NCBI GenBank assembly: GCA_024704765.1
Contig: JAKMXF010000345.1
Coordinates: forward strand, 1 to 64,000
Reading direction: 5' to 3'
Origin: Oopsacas minuta
Taxonomy: Eukaryota; Porifera; Hexactinellida; Lyssacinosida; Leucopsacidae
DNA: 64,000 nt
A program made the position numbers and the translations under genes. The notes under the pieces were generated by a model. The model was not told the origin of the DNA and did no database searches. It was given only the letters and a program-made list of their open reading frames with translations. This document shows, piece by piece, positions 12,649 to 24,315 of this stretch. Position 1 is the first letter of the stretch. Every line of letters starts with the position of its first letter.

Positions 12649-12720
12649 GTTGCAACCGAATATCAGTATTCGGTGAGCAACTATTCGTGAATACTGATAT
12701 TCGGTTGGATCGGTTTCAAC
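12649..12720 (+). mobile_element. 72-bp hairpin MITE, second copy
   Basis: It matches 593-664 apart from its last bases. A possible final receptor exon starts here: with the donor at 12591 and an acceptor at 12647-12648, the frame continues as VATEYQYSVSNYS and then stops at 12690. That would place an EYQY motif where PTP domains usually have a QY.F motif. Confidence 0.65.
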
Positions 12721-15210
12721 ATTGGAAAATATATTGTTTTGACGATATATTTCAATGATTTCAAACTACTAAATATATCAAATTTCTGAGATTCTTCTTT
12801 GGATTCTCGGTATCAGTTTTCAATCTTAACCCCTTGCGAATATTTTTCAAATTGATTAGCTATGTTAGTAATCGCAATTCAATGATTATTTCTCTACCTA
12901 TTTGTTCAAGTGGAATGTATACCCTACACAGTATATATATTCGTTCCAGTGGTCGCAACTTTTTGATATTTTACTGCGAATCTGGGCTGCCGTGTAGATC
13001 TCTGGCGGCCTAAATCTGCTCTACAAGGGTGTGAGGAAATTGGCATTTGGGTGCAAATATCATAAATACCTTTATAGATAGAGCTATGAAATGTATACAT
13101 CATGTTGTAAACATATAATAGATAATATTTATGTAATAATTGATATAACATTAATTTGAAAAAAATGTGTCTAGTGGAGTATACTTTGACATTATGGCTG
13201 GGGTAGTTTGATAACAAAATTAGGGAATGCTAGCTAAATGCTAAATATTTTAGCAAGTATTTATGATGGAGCTCTCATATTTTTCCACATATTCGTAAGA
13301 TTGAGAACTATCGAAAAATGCAATAATATCACTTTTGGAAAGTAAACTGGAAATCTGTAGAAGTGCAGGGTAAACCGTTCCCTTCAAGCTCACCAATGAT
13401 ATCACTTTTTCTTGCTCAAGTATCTAGTATTACTTTGTATGACTAGTTTGAATGTTTCCATATTATATTCGATAAGTAACTATAATTTCACCGAGCTCTA
13501 GTCCATCTAACACCCTTATACCAATTCTTCACACTATATTTCTATTATCTTTTTCCTCTTATAGGTATGTTATACAACTTGCTATTCTCTCCTAAATGAA
13601 TATTGTTCTATTCATCTCTAATATACATCATGATGTTTCAATATTTTGTGAATATTTTCTATCAAGTGTCCTATTTTTGTTGTTATATATATATATATAT
13701 GTATACATATATTACTAGTTGTATATTCTTGTGTTCTAATAGGCAATGAGACATGTTTAATGATAGTTATGATTGTTTGCATACAAATCAGTTTCGTATT
13801 CTACTTGCTTACCAAAATTTTGCAGGATTTGTGAAATACAGTAGAATCCCGTTAATACAAACATGGTTACTATGAATTACCAGATAAGACGAACAATGAA
13901 TTTTTTAGTTAAGAAATTCATAGCTCAGTGTATGTTAACTAAAATTATAATGAAAAGATTATTCAATAATTACTAATAATTGCATCATCAATTAATATTT
14001 ACGTACGTTAGCGGAGCATAATGATGCAATAATAACCTACTAATGTGTTACCATATGAGTGGGCTTTCACAAAAGGTCCAAAAAAGTGCATAATCGGGCC
14101 CACACAACCATGAGCAGAAAATATGGAAAGTAATGCAATTACAGAAAATGGATAACAGGTTCATGATCATTGTTCTTCCTATAGGATAGGGAATATTCCG
14201 TTTTTGTAAACGTGGCAATATAAATGATGCAATTATTAACCAGAGAAGATAATGGAGAGTTTTAGGTTACATTTATGAGATTCTAGCATCAAGCTAGCCA
14301 GTGTGTATGATTTATATGAAGGTATTATGTTACTCCATCGTAGTTTAAATGCTATTGACCCAGTTTTATCAGAGTAATGATTGTGTACACAGTCACCCAA
14401 ATGGAGCGGGCGATTATGATGATTGTACGGGGAGGGACTACTATTTGAGTAAATGTGGTATATGAATTGGCAAAGATGAAAACAAGCAAAATAAAATAGA
14501 TATACCTCACTTTGAATAACCAAGTTGTTTTATCAATAAAGGTTGGATGTGTCCAGAATCCAAGCCAAAAATAAATTGCATTATTATGGCTTCTTCGTAA
14601 TGCAATTTAGATACAAATAACAAATACAAATTTTAAGCTATGAAACGCAACAAATTATAATACGATAGAAAAGAATTTCGAAGATTATGGTTAAATGTAA
14701 AGATGTTGAATTTGGCGGTGAATTTATCATCTTTATATTCACAACAACCCAATATAATTCTATTGTCAAAATTATCAAAGAAATATTTAATATGATTAAA
14801 TCACAAACATGAAATACAAAGCTGCCTTTAATGCGTAGGCAATAATATATCGAGTTACAATCATCAGAATTATGATAATATTTCGGTAGTTTTAACATAA
14901 CGTTTATTATATATAAATTGTAAGTAATTAGTTTGTAGGGGGATATTTACTGAATCTATAATATGTTGTTTTGGTATGCAATCAAGCTTATTGTTATCTT
15001 TGGGATATTTTGTGATATAACTTCCTCGCAATCTTTTGGTATGCTATAATTATTCTTCAATCAACTACAAATACAGTATGTGAGCAACTATACAGTGGGT
15101 GCCGTGCCGAATATATGAACATGTATTACTACTCTGGATGAAGTTCTTATAATCAGCATCCACTACATTCGTTAATATTGAACAAGTATGTGTGTTTATC
15201 ACTATTATAG
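12721..15210. other. gene-free spacer, duplicated
   Basis: This is the counterpart of 669-3140. A CAGTAGAATCCCGTTAATAC MITE end lies near 13840 and a short TA microsatellite near 13687. No gene is seen. Confidence 0.5.
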
Positions 15211-15423
15211 AGTTAACTTGGACAATTTGTCAAAATTGCATTACAAGAGGAGGAAATTCATGAAGTATAATTTCCGAAGATGAGAATGAAATGTTACAAG
15301 ATCTTGTAGCGAATTATCCTGGAAATACATTGAGTACACCTGTGTGGATTGGATTGAATTATTCGAGTTACAATGAATTATCAAATTTGGGAAGATGGTT
15401 ATCCAGTAACATATACTAAGTAG
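15211..15423 (+). pseudogene. decayed C-type lectin exon, second copy
   Basis: It carries the same three lesions as 3141-3353: TGA after RGGNS, a one-base shift before WEDGYPVTYTK, and TAG in place of the Trp codon at 15421-15423. Confidence 0.7.
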
Positions 15424-15595
15424 CTTATAATAAATGCTTTTGTAACAATCTCGTCCACTTTTGGCTGCTAATCGTGCTGCTAACTTCAGATCAATATCGA
15501 TGTCGGCCTTAGTTTCTAAGAATATATTTTAGGTAAAATGCTGAACTCTCAAAGAAAGTCTGTTTACATATAATCTAGTACATCATTGTCTTCAG

Positions 15596-15765
15596 AATTT
15601 CTGGGCAATCATCTGATACAAAGTTAGATTTTTCAATTAGCCTTGGTGGTACATTCATAGATGTTGTATTCACTGCCTGTCCCAATGGAGATACACTTAA
15701 TGAATCCATTATATTTTCAGAATATATATGATTGAAAGATGATGCATTAAATCTACACCTCTTGT
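15596..15765 (+). pseudogene. decayed Ig-like exon, second copy
   Basis: This is the counterpart of 3526-3695, with the same TGA at the expected Trp and one coding difference (gatgttgta for gatgatgta). Confidence 0.38.
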
Positions 15766-16167
15766 GACTGAATGTTCAATTATTAGACTGTAGTGAAATA
15801 ATAATATTTCATAATTGCTCATGTAGTGCAGAGTTGCACGCGGGCCAAGTCAAAACTTTCGTGGCCTTGTAAGCCTGGCACAAATGCGCCGGTGTGCCCT
15901 GTAGGCCTAATTAATACTGCAGAATTTCTGCCCACCTCGTTCCCATCTAGCCTTGCATATTATGCAATCTCACCCAAATATCAGTGGGGGCCGTAGTACC
16001 ATTACAAAGTGTTCTGGTTGAAATCTTAAATCAGTTTAGACTCTATTTTTCATGCGCTTAAGACATACTATAAGTCTATTTCAAATATGTATATACAATG
16101 GATGCCCCCAGCAGTAGCGTCAAGGAGACGAATCAACAAAATCTGGGATATCTTATACAATGTATTT

Positions 16168-17407
16168 TTCAAATTATGACGTGTTGGAGCAATTGAATTT
16201 CATTTTCGGAATTATCATCGAAGTAATACAAGTTCGAATTCAAAGAAGAAGAAATTCTAAAGTTGGTTAACGTTGACCAGATAATCTATTTGAATATATT
16301 CGTATGTAATTAAGCCTTTTTTGAATTTTTGTATATATTCCCTTATGTATATACAAAATTACCAAACAAATATGAACAATGTGAGAAGTTGACAATATTT
16401 TCATTAGATATTGAAATTTGTTTCTAGAAACATCATTCTCCACCTCGTACCTGTAGCTCTTACAAGTTCCTCCATCAATTCGGACCAAAACAAAATCATT
16501 GAGTTTTATTATATAAGATACGAGCGCGCTTCGCTTGCTCTCGCTACGCGATTGTGAACACTTCGTGTCCACACTCGAGCCTACGACCCTCGAATATTAA
16601 CTGATGATCTTAACCGTAACAACCATGATACTGCCATAATCTTCAAATCTGCTTACTTTATGTCCCCAAAGTGGACAAATATTTATGAAATGTTGTTTGC
16701 AATTTCATATTAAGACTCAGCATATTTGATTAACTCAAGTATAGCCTTTAAATGTTTGAATCTACTACGAATATGAAATTTGTTTACTTTATGTACCTAA
16801 AAGTAACAAATATTCCCAATAAGTTGTCTACAATATCATGTTCGGAATCAGCATACTCGCTTCCCACTACAATGTTGTTAGTAACTTTTCCCCTGGATCA
16901 TAGATCAAATCCCGGGATGTTCCAGGTATCTCTGTGTAGTCGGAAAACTATACGTATGCTAATTGTAACTTACTAAATTGCAATTTGTCCAAATTTATAT
17001 TCACAATTAGGTAGTTTGTGAAGAATTTTCACTTGGATTAGTGTATATCATTCCCCGGACTATGGCCAGACTTCTTAATATTGTTGTTGGCGGGTGAATT
17101 TTCAAGGAAGAATATTGATTTTTGGATAAATTGAATATTTGATTTTCCATAATCCCTAGTATATGAGTTTATGACAAATTCCGAAGTTGGAATTGATTTT
17201 GGACACTTTCCAATATTATTAATTCCAGGAATATGTTAGGATGAATTCCAACTACTCGTATAGAATATTCAATGGTAAATGAATTGATGCTACTTTAGCC
17301 ACGATAGTATGCACATATAAACTACAAGCTCTGTAGCGCGATACTGTCCAGGTAACATGTACTTAATCATTAATATAGTAATGATATAAGAAGAATACTA
17401 TAGTCTT
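16168..17407. other. spacer with a GC-rich repeat end
   Basis: No gene is seen. The exception to the AT-rich background is 16515-16600, a GC-rich stretch of alternating CGCTTCGCTTGC and CGCTACGCG type, bordered on its left by attgagttttattatataaga. The same border motif occurs in the repeats at 19082-19670 and 24316-24669, and a similar GC-rich block lies at 25303-25385. Confidence 0.45.
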
Positions 17408-18928
17408 TTATTCAAAACTCTGCTACTTGTTATGAAGGACTTGAAACAAAAAGGATTGTCTATTTTCTTTGGTGTAATAATAATAGTAACCCTTATTACA
17501 ACGTTCTATCTTACATTCGGCAAACCATACGAAGAAGATTTTGCGAAAGTAGAAATTCACACAAATAACAATGAGAAAATAATTGAAGACCAATTGGGCG
17601 AGCCAAAAGAAGAAGAATTTGTGGAAATTGAGATTCATACAAATAACAATGAGAAAATAATAGAGGATAATGGTAGCTGGATAGAATACAGTGAGAACTG
17701 GGACCAAGAAGTCCTGGTTACAACTAATATCACTGAGAAAACGCTTACATTCACAGATGGTTATCGCATGAAAATGATGTCAAAGGGTCTACATCCACTC
17801 AACATACAACACAAATATCTACATGATAGAATTGATAGGATAGAGAAATTCTGTAGTGACTCACTACTCCAAAGTAAAGGAGTGTATAACTTTGGGGGAG
17901 GATATCATCGAGTCCGTTTCAGTGATAAATCTGAACTGCTTCAGTGTGCGGTGCTGAAGGTGAGTTCTCGTACATGGATTCGTGTTTTCAGAGAATTGGA
18001 AGGAATCAAGGAAGAACCTAAACCATACGTAAATACCATTAATAGGATATCACTGAGTATCAATTATCAGAAACCAAAACTAAACGCACGTAGATACCAG
18101 ACCTACACAAAGTTTTTGATAGCGAGAAATCCTTTCCAGAGATTATTATCAGCTTACAAAGAAATATTTATTACACATAACGGTTTGGGAAAACAGACGT
18201 TTAACGAAATTATCATTATAAATTATCTCTCAAATTTTACCGAAGAATCTATAACACAAATGAGAAATGAATTGAAAAGAAGAAAGAAGAAGTTAACACA
18301 AAGTGTAGATGATAGCATTATTCAGCAGATTAGAAGAATGAATGTAGAATATGGAAAATCACAAATCACATTCTTGGAATTCTTAAATTTTGTGGTCTAT
18401 ACTTTCAGAAATAAAGGCATCGAAAGTTTGGACGATCATTGGAAACCTATCAGCTATTTTTGTGATCTGTGTGCTATTAAATATGACATTATTGCCAAAT
18501 TTGAAACTTTGAAAGAGGATTCAGATGCTATTCTAAACTACGTACAGAGAAACAATCCAAATCATAATGTCACATTCCCCGATGACGATCCATATACCAC
18601 ATTTGATCGTTGTAATGAAGCATTCAAGATTGTACCATTACATGTGAGAAGATCACTCTATGAACTATTCAAAGAAGATTATCTACTATTTGATTATGAG
18701 TATAGAGGAGATGATGAGTACAATATTTGCTAACATTCTTCCTGATATCTGATATAAGTATGTATGTGTGTAAGTGGATACTAATTTATTCTATCCAGGT
18801 CACTGGACTTTAAATTGTTACTATTTATACATATGGTATCTAAATTATCTACCTCATCATCGTGGTAGATGATCAAGTAGATAATCTATGGGGTATTGCA
18901 ATAGATTCTATCAATGAGAGAATATATG
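17408..18928 (+). repeat. inverted duplication, left arm
   Basis: This arm is nearly the reverse complement of 19683-21124. It spans the whole sulfotransferase gene, about 24 bases before its start and about 195 bases after its stop. The arms differ by a 78-bp coding repeat and a few substitutions. Confidence 0.93.
17432..18733 (+). CDS. carbohydrate sulfotransferase (HNK-1ST/CHST family), copy 1
   Basis: This single exon of 433 aa predicts a type II Golgi enzyme moving sulfate from PAPS to a sugar. A short cytoplasmic start (MKDLKQKG) is followed by a membrane anchor (about residues 9-29) and a polar stem. The catalytic domain shows the 5'-phosphosulfate-binding region as LKVSSRTW, the 3'-phosphate-binding motif as ARNPFQRLLSAY, and the conserved FCDLCAIKYDIIAKFETL block. 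The stem contains a 26-residue direct repeat (both units end HTNNNEKIIED) that copy 2 has only once. The start is the first Met in frame and is conserved in copy 2. The acceptor sugar cannot be read from the sequence. Confidence 0.87.
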   Translation: MKDLKQKGLSIFFGVIIIVTLITTFYLTFGKPYEEDFAKVEIHTNNNEKIIEDQLGEPKEEEFVEIEIHTNNNEKIIEDNGSWIEYSENWDQEVLVTTNITEKTLTFTDGYRMKMMSKGLHPLNIQHKYLHDRIDRIEKFCSDSLLQSKGVYNFGGGYHRVRFSDKSELLQCAVLKVSSRTWIRVFRELEGIKEEPKPYVNTINRISLSINYQKPKLNARRYQTYTKFLIARNPFQRLLSAYKEIFITHNGLGKQTFNEIIIINYLSNFTEESITQMRNELKRRKKKLTQSVDDSIIQQIRRMNVEYGKSQITFLEFLNFVVYTFRNKGIESLDDHWKPISYFCDLCAIKYDIIAKFETLKEDSDAILNYVQRNNPNHNVTFPDDDPYTTFDRCNEAFKIVPLHVRRSLYELFKEDYLLFDYEYRGDDEYNIC

Positions 18929-19081
18929 ATGCTCATCGTTAGTCACCGAGGTGTCAGAATGAGTTGATATTAATATGACATAAACCTTCTAGGCTAGCAT
19001 TGATATAATCCGAATGGCATCTGACTAACTTCACTGGTTACATAATTATAATGTGATAAAGTGTGCTCGATTTTTATATTA

Positions 19082-19670
19082 TATAAAATGAGCCCTTGGC
19101 TCGTCGCTTCGCGATGAACTCGGCGCATTGCGCCTCGAGGTATTCAACGAACAAACAAACAGGCAAACAACAATTGAGTTTTAATAATATTGATGTTGTT
19201 TACCTTATTCAGACTCAGCATACTCGAGTATGGCAGTATAGTCGTTGAAAGTATGATTCTACCTCAATTTTGAAATGTGTTTACTGTATATTCATAAAAA
19301 CAACAATAAATTTTCATCTAAGAAAATCGAAAATGCGAAATTCGGATCCAGCGTATTGTATTAGCCCTGGGTAGCCGTTTAAAGCAAGCCTGTATTTATA
19401 TTTTGAGATTTGGATAATTTGTTTACATTATATTCATAAAAAACAACAATAAATTTGCATATACTTAATCTAAAAGAGTGAAAATTAGATTCAGCATGTT
19501 GGATATATTGAGTGAAAATTTATTGAATTCTTTTACTACCTTGATAAACGATAAATACACATAGTTGTGCGACAATTTCAAATTGTATACAGTAAATCCT
19601 TTCCTTGACAACGGACAAACAAAGAAACAGACAACCAGACAAGCAACAATTGAGATATAATAATATAGAT
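19082..19670 (-). mobile_element. Helitron-like or other non-autonomous repeat
   Basis: Read on the minus strand it begins ATCTATATTATTATATCTCA and ends in a GC-rich tail with the hairpins GGCGCAATGCGCC and GAGCCAAGGGCTC. The middle shares long stretches with 24316-24669, such as ATTTATTGTTG and AAATTATCCAAATCTCAAAA. Terminal hairpins without inverted ends recall Helitrons, but I see no CTRR end. It fills most of the spacer between the two sulfotransferase arms and seems to contain a second, partial 5' end near 19165-19195. Confidence 0.5.
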
Positions 19671-19682
19671 TATTAAGGCTAC

Positions 19683-21124
19683 ATATACTCTCTCATTGAT
19701 AGAATCTATTGCATTACCCCATAGATTATCTACTTGATCATCTACCACGATGATGAGGTAGATAATTTAGATACCATATGTATAAATAGTAACAATTTAA
19801 AGTCCAGTGACCTGGATAGAATAAATTAGTATCCACTTACACACATACATACTTATATCAGATATCAGGAAGAATGTTAGCAAATATTGTACTCATCATC
19901 TCCTCTATACTCATAATCAAATAGTAGATAATCTTCTTTGAATAGTTCATAGAGTGATCTTCTCACATGTAATGGTACAATCTTGAATGCTTCATTACAA
20001 CGATCAAATGTGGTATATGGATCGTCATCGGGGAATGTGACATTATGATTTGGATTGTTTCTCTGTACGTAGTTTAGAATAGCATCTGAATCCTCTTTCA
20101 AAGTTTCAAATTTGGCAATAATGTCATATTTAATAGCACACAGATCACAAAAATAGCTGATAGGTTTCCAATGATCGTCCAAACTTTCGATGCCTTTATT
20201 TCTGAAAGTATAGACCACAAAATTTAAGAATTCCAAGAATGTGATTTGTGATTTTCTATATTCTACATTCAATCTTCTAATCTGCTGAATAATGCTATCA
20301 TCTACACTTTGTGTTAACTTCTTCTTTCTTCTTTTCAATTCATTTCTCATTTGTGTTATAGATTCTTCGGTAAAATTTGAGAGATAATTTATAATGATAA
20401 TTTCGTTAAACGTCTGTTTTCCCAAACCGTCATGTGTAATAAATATTTCTTTGTAAGCTGATAATAATCTCTGGAAAGGATTTCTCGCTATCAAAAACTT
20501 TGTGTAGGTCTGGTATCTACGTGCGTTTAGTTTTGGTTTCTGATAATTGATACTCAGTGATATCCTATTAATGGTATTTACGTATGGTTTAGGTTCTTCC
20601 TTGATTCCTTCCAATTCTCTGAAAACACGAATCCATGTACGAGAACTCACCTTCAGCACCGCACACTGAAGCAGTTCAGATTTATCACTGAAACGGACTC
20701 GATGATATCCTCCCCCAAAGTTATACACTCCTTTACTTTGGAGTAGTGAGTCACTACAGAATTTCTCTATCCTATCAATTCTATCATGTAGATATTTGTG
20801 TTGTATGTTGAGTGGATGTAGACCCTTTGACATCATTTTCATGCGATAACCATCTGTGAATGTAAGCGTTTTCTCAGTGATATTAGTTGTAACCAGGACT
20901 TCTTGGTCCCAGTTCTCACTGTATTCTATCCAGCTACCATTATCCTCTATTATTTTCTCATTGTTATTTGTGTGAATTTCTACTTTCGCAAAATCTTCTT
21001 CGTATGGTTTGCCGAATGTAAGATAGAACGTTGTAATAAGGGTTACTATTATTATTACACCAAAGAAAATAGACAATCCTTTTTGTTTCAAGTCCTTCAT
21101 AACAAGTAACAAAGTTTTGAATGA
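19683..21124 (-). repeat. inverted duplication, right arm
   Basis: This is the mirror copy of 17408-18928. The two arms and the spacer of about 750 bp could form a large cruciform or hairpin. The near-perfect match implies either recent origin or ongoing gene conversion. Confidence 0.93.
19877..21100 (-). CDS. carbohydrate sulfotransferase (HNK-1ST/CHST family), copy 2
   Basis: This intronless gene of 407 aa has the same anchor, 5'-PSB, 3'-PB and C..C....YDIIAKFE motifs as copy 1. Apart from the missing 26-residue stem repeat I see three changes: His-Asn to His-Asp before GLGKQT, Met to Leu in RRMNV, and Gly to Arg in EYGKS. An in-frame Met 13 codons further upstream (21139) is possible, but that extension is not conserved in copy 1, so I start at 21100. 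The repeat junction looks like a deletion between the two repeats of a copy-1-like ancestor. Confidence 0.87.
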   Translation of the reverse strand: MKDLKQKGLSIFFGVIIIVTLITTFYLTFGKPYEEDFAKVEIHTNNNEKIIEDNGSWIEYSENWDQEVLVTTNITEKTLTFTDGYRMKMMSKGLHPLNIQHKYLHDRIDRIEKFCSDSLLQSKGVYNFGGGYHRVRFSDKSELLQCAVLKVSSRTWIRVFRELEGIKEEPKPYVNTINRISLSINYQKPKLNARRYQTYTKFLIARNPFQRLLSAYKEIFITHDGLGKQTFNEIIIINYLSNFTEESITQMRNELKRRKKKLTQSVDDSIIQQIRRLNVEYRKSQITFLEFLNFVVYTFRNKGIESLDDHWKPISYFCDLCAIKYDIIAKFETLKEDSDAILNYVQRNNPNHNVTFPDDDPYTTFDRCNEAFKIVPLHVRRSLYELFKEDYLLFDYEYRGDDEYNIC

Positions 21125-22178
21125 CAAATAATCTTTCATTTGTTTTATATACCTTTCTAATTGTATTCACCTTGGTTAGAACACCAACGAGTACATAATA
21201 AGACATTCCTTTCGTGGGTGTTCTAGTTCTTCTTTCTTTTATATTTTCCCATTAATGCTTTATCATAATTATTTAGTTACTTCTTTCTATTATTGTGTAT
21301 TGTGAATTGCTGATAGCATGAGTAATATCCATCGAAATTTTCTATTCAAGGCTTCGCGTGGTCTACGTAATACATGGGCTGGAATCTACAACTATTTTCT
21401 GGACCAGGGATAAATAAGAAGTGCATTATTGCATAGTTTATACAAAATCAATACTCGTGATATTAGCAAACAAACTGAAGCTATCATCAAGTTTTCACAA
21501 ATATGATGTGATGATCGCACATTCCACATCTAGAAAATATTTTCTGGTTGAAAAGACGTCATGTGATCGCCTAATAGGCTGACATGTTATGAAAATGCTA
21601 AGGCTAGAAACCGCAAAATATTGATCTTTGATATCAAAGTTCAATTATGAAATATTCGAAATAAATTTTTATAGAAAATATCAAAATTGTTTTGATGAAG
21701 TTGGCTTGTTCTTGTTATACTACATAAGAGGGGAAATTTAGTGGAGTAGCAGTGTTTAGGACCGTTCCCTTACATTTATACTTAGGGATACACCCATTGG
21801 CGTAAATCCGTTCGCAAAAGTGGAGGGGATGATGTATTATACTATAATTATCAATAAAGGTATAAATTCAAGATTTAGTAATTGTGGTGTCCGAAGTACA
21901 CAAGGCTATCTACAACTATAAAATGAAATTTCCATATATTTTTGGAAAGTGAAATAAAATTATAAATATATTAAATTTCATAGTTCTGTTACAAATACTC
22001 CAATTATAGAATTCTATTGACATAATTATGGCAAAGATCTACATTAAAAGTACTCGGAATATACTCCTTTAGAGTATCCTCTGACCCAAATGGGGGAAAT
22101 CCGCCACAAAAAGTAGGCTGATATATGTATGCAGCACCCCGCCACCCCGGATTTACGCCCATGGATACACCCCTGGGT

Positions 22179-22613
22179 CAGAGTTGAAATCGGATCCACT
22201 TTCAGAACCCGACCCAACCCGAACCCGAAGTGTAAATCAGTGTAGATATTAACTGAAATTCCTCTAGAATATATGTTTGGTTGACATTCTCACGAAAACA
22301 AATATCTACTTGTTATACAAAATACAGAATACTTGCGTAATATAGTATTGAGTAAATTAAGTAGCTAGTAACATGTTCTGTATTTTAAGGAAAATTTGTT
22401 CTTGCAATATTATGGGTTAATAATATTTATCCCATAAATGTCCTTTTGAGGCTATTTCATTAAAGTTCCATGTGATGTTTTCTAATGTAAATATAATCTT
22501 TCAAAAATAGAATTAAATCATTGAATTTAAAAAATTACGCACAAAGTTCGAACTGATCAACTTTGAACCCGACCCGACCCGACTCGAGAAACCCGAGCCC
22601 GATTCCAACTCTG
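22179..22613. mobile_element. hAT-type MITE with 8-bp target duplication
   Basis: The termini are CAGAGTTGAAATCGG and CCGATTCCAACTCTG (inverse complements with one mismatch). The flanks are ccctgggt (22171-22178) and ccctgggc (22614-22621), matching in 7 of 8 bases. The subterminal regions carry GACCCGACCC-type repeats. An 8-bp duplication and a CAG terminus are hAT hallmarks. No transposase is present. Confidence 0.8.
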
Positions 22614-24315
22614 CCCTGGGCATAGGGTCCTCTGGTGAAAGAGAGCTGAGGTTGGGAACTGCTGCATTAACAAAAGACTAATGCACGAATATAGCCTCAA
22701 AATTTCGGTGGATCCGAAAAAATGTAATGTTTAAATCCAGCGAAATTTGCAATGTTTGAATATATTCGAGTAAAACGGAAGATTCGAATAATTGATTTGG
22801 GACATCATATTCTGAGAATGATCCGAAAATTCAGGCATTTGGCAGTGAATATTTGAGTTCTATAAAGTCATTTCTGTGAAAGCCGCGGTTATTTCTCTAT
22901 TTTCCAATTTACATGTGATAATTCATAGTATTTGCATTACACCTGATCTGCTCTATAGAATATAACAATACACTGATTACATGGTTTTATATGCCCTTTT
23001 GAAATACATTCATATATATTGTAACTTCATATATGAATTTACTTCAAAGTTTTTGATATTTCTAGTTTTGTAAGTTAATTTCTGGTTGCGATATTCTCTC
23101 GAAAATCTGATATCAGTATTCGAATTACAGCAGAACTCGTACGGATAGTACATACAGTTAACTCCCGTTATATCGAATACCCGCATATATCAAAGTCTGA
23201 AATTGTACAAATATGGTCCCAAGCCGTCAAAGTAACAGAAATTTCATCGATTATATAGAAGTAATTATTGCGGTCCTTTGAAAGACGATATATTGCGCAT
23301 TGACTACTAATATTTGTCTCCAGAAGTCTTATCCGAATTCAATTATAAGTTGACAGCATATTAATACAAATACTAAACTCTACTCTAAATAGTTTAATAT
23401 ATTACAAGACTTTCTTACAGACAATTTATCTCCCTGCTGTAAAATATCAACGCACGTATTTAACTCATTTAATTTCAAAAATCACTGATCCCCTTTAAGT
23501 AAATGTTTGTGATCACATCTAAATACAGTCGAACCACTGAGATCTTTGCATCTCCCAAAAACCGCACAAAATTTTCTCAAAAATTTCGAAATTAATTGAC
23601 TATTATCAGGCAATTTCCTTTATAATATAGTTAAAGTACAATATGGGACAATACGGAGAAAATTGGCAGTTTGTTCTCCCAAATATTCATAAAAGCCACA
23701 AACTGAGCTGCAATTTTTGCAATTTGGAGCAAATTATATGGACAAATGGTTTTTGAGAATTAGCATGCTATATGGTTTAAGAGCCACAAAGAATTTATGG
23801 CATAACTATATTTCTACTTCGTATCAAATACTTTCCCTAGCAGCCTTTCGATAAGAACAACTGAGTTAACTTTTTTAATTCTACATCGATAATTTTGTTT
23901 GGGTTAAAGAAATATTCCAATTACGTAGCATTAATGCAATGTAATTCTGAGATTCTGGCAAATTATAAATTCCGGGAGAGGCTTCCTAGTTCTCCGTAGT
24001 TCTACTGCATGACGTTAGTCATTAAGGGAATTTTTATTTACAATAGAACTCAGTTAATACTTGTCGCCTAAACAAATTTTCAATTCTTGTACTAAAATTT
24101 TGTAGGAAAAATTCGGATAAGAGGTACTACCCTTGTTTTGAGGGTTGCCCCTTAGGGTCCGGCCCGTTCAAACGTTACGTAACGCAAAATTCCCTAAATT
24201 TTAACTCCCTGTGTTTCATCATTTGTAATACAAAAGAACCGCCTCCCCTCACCTCCCTTTGTACCGTTAAGTAAATTTGAACGGCCCATTACCCGATTCC
24301 CATTGTATTTACATA

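Larger units (their letters stand above)
12057..16167 (+). repeat. tandem duplication, right copy
   Basis: This is the counterpart of 1-4098, comprising the PTP-encoding 3' end of the receptor, the hairpin MITE, the spacer and the decayed lectin and Ig exons. The shared sequence stops at 16167; beyond that the flanks are unrelated. Confidence 0.93.

Noticed and set aside
16267-16572. 101-codon minus-strand frame
   Set aside because: It lies over a GC-rich dispersed repeat end and AT-rich DNA, with no conserved motif.
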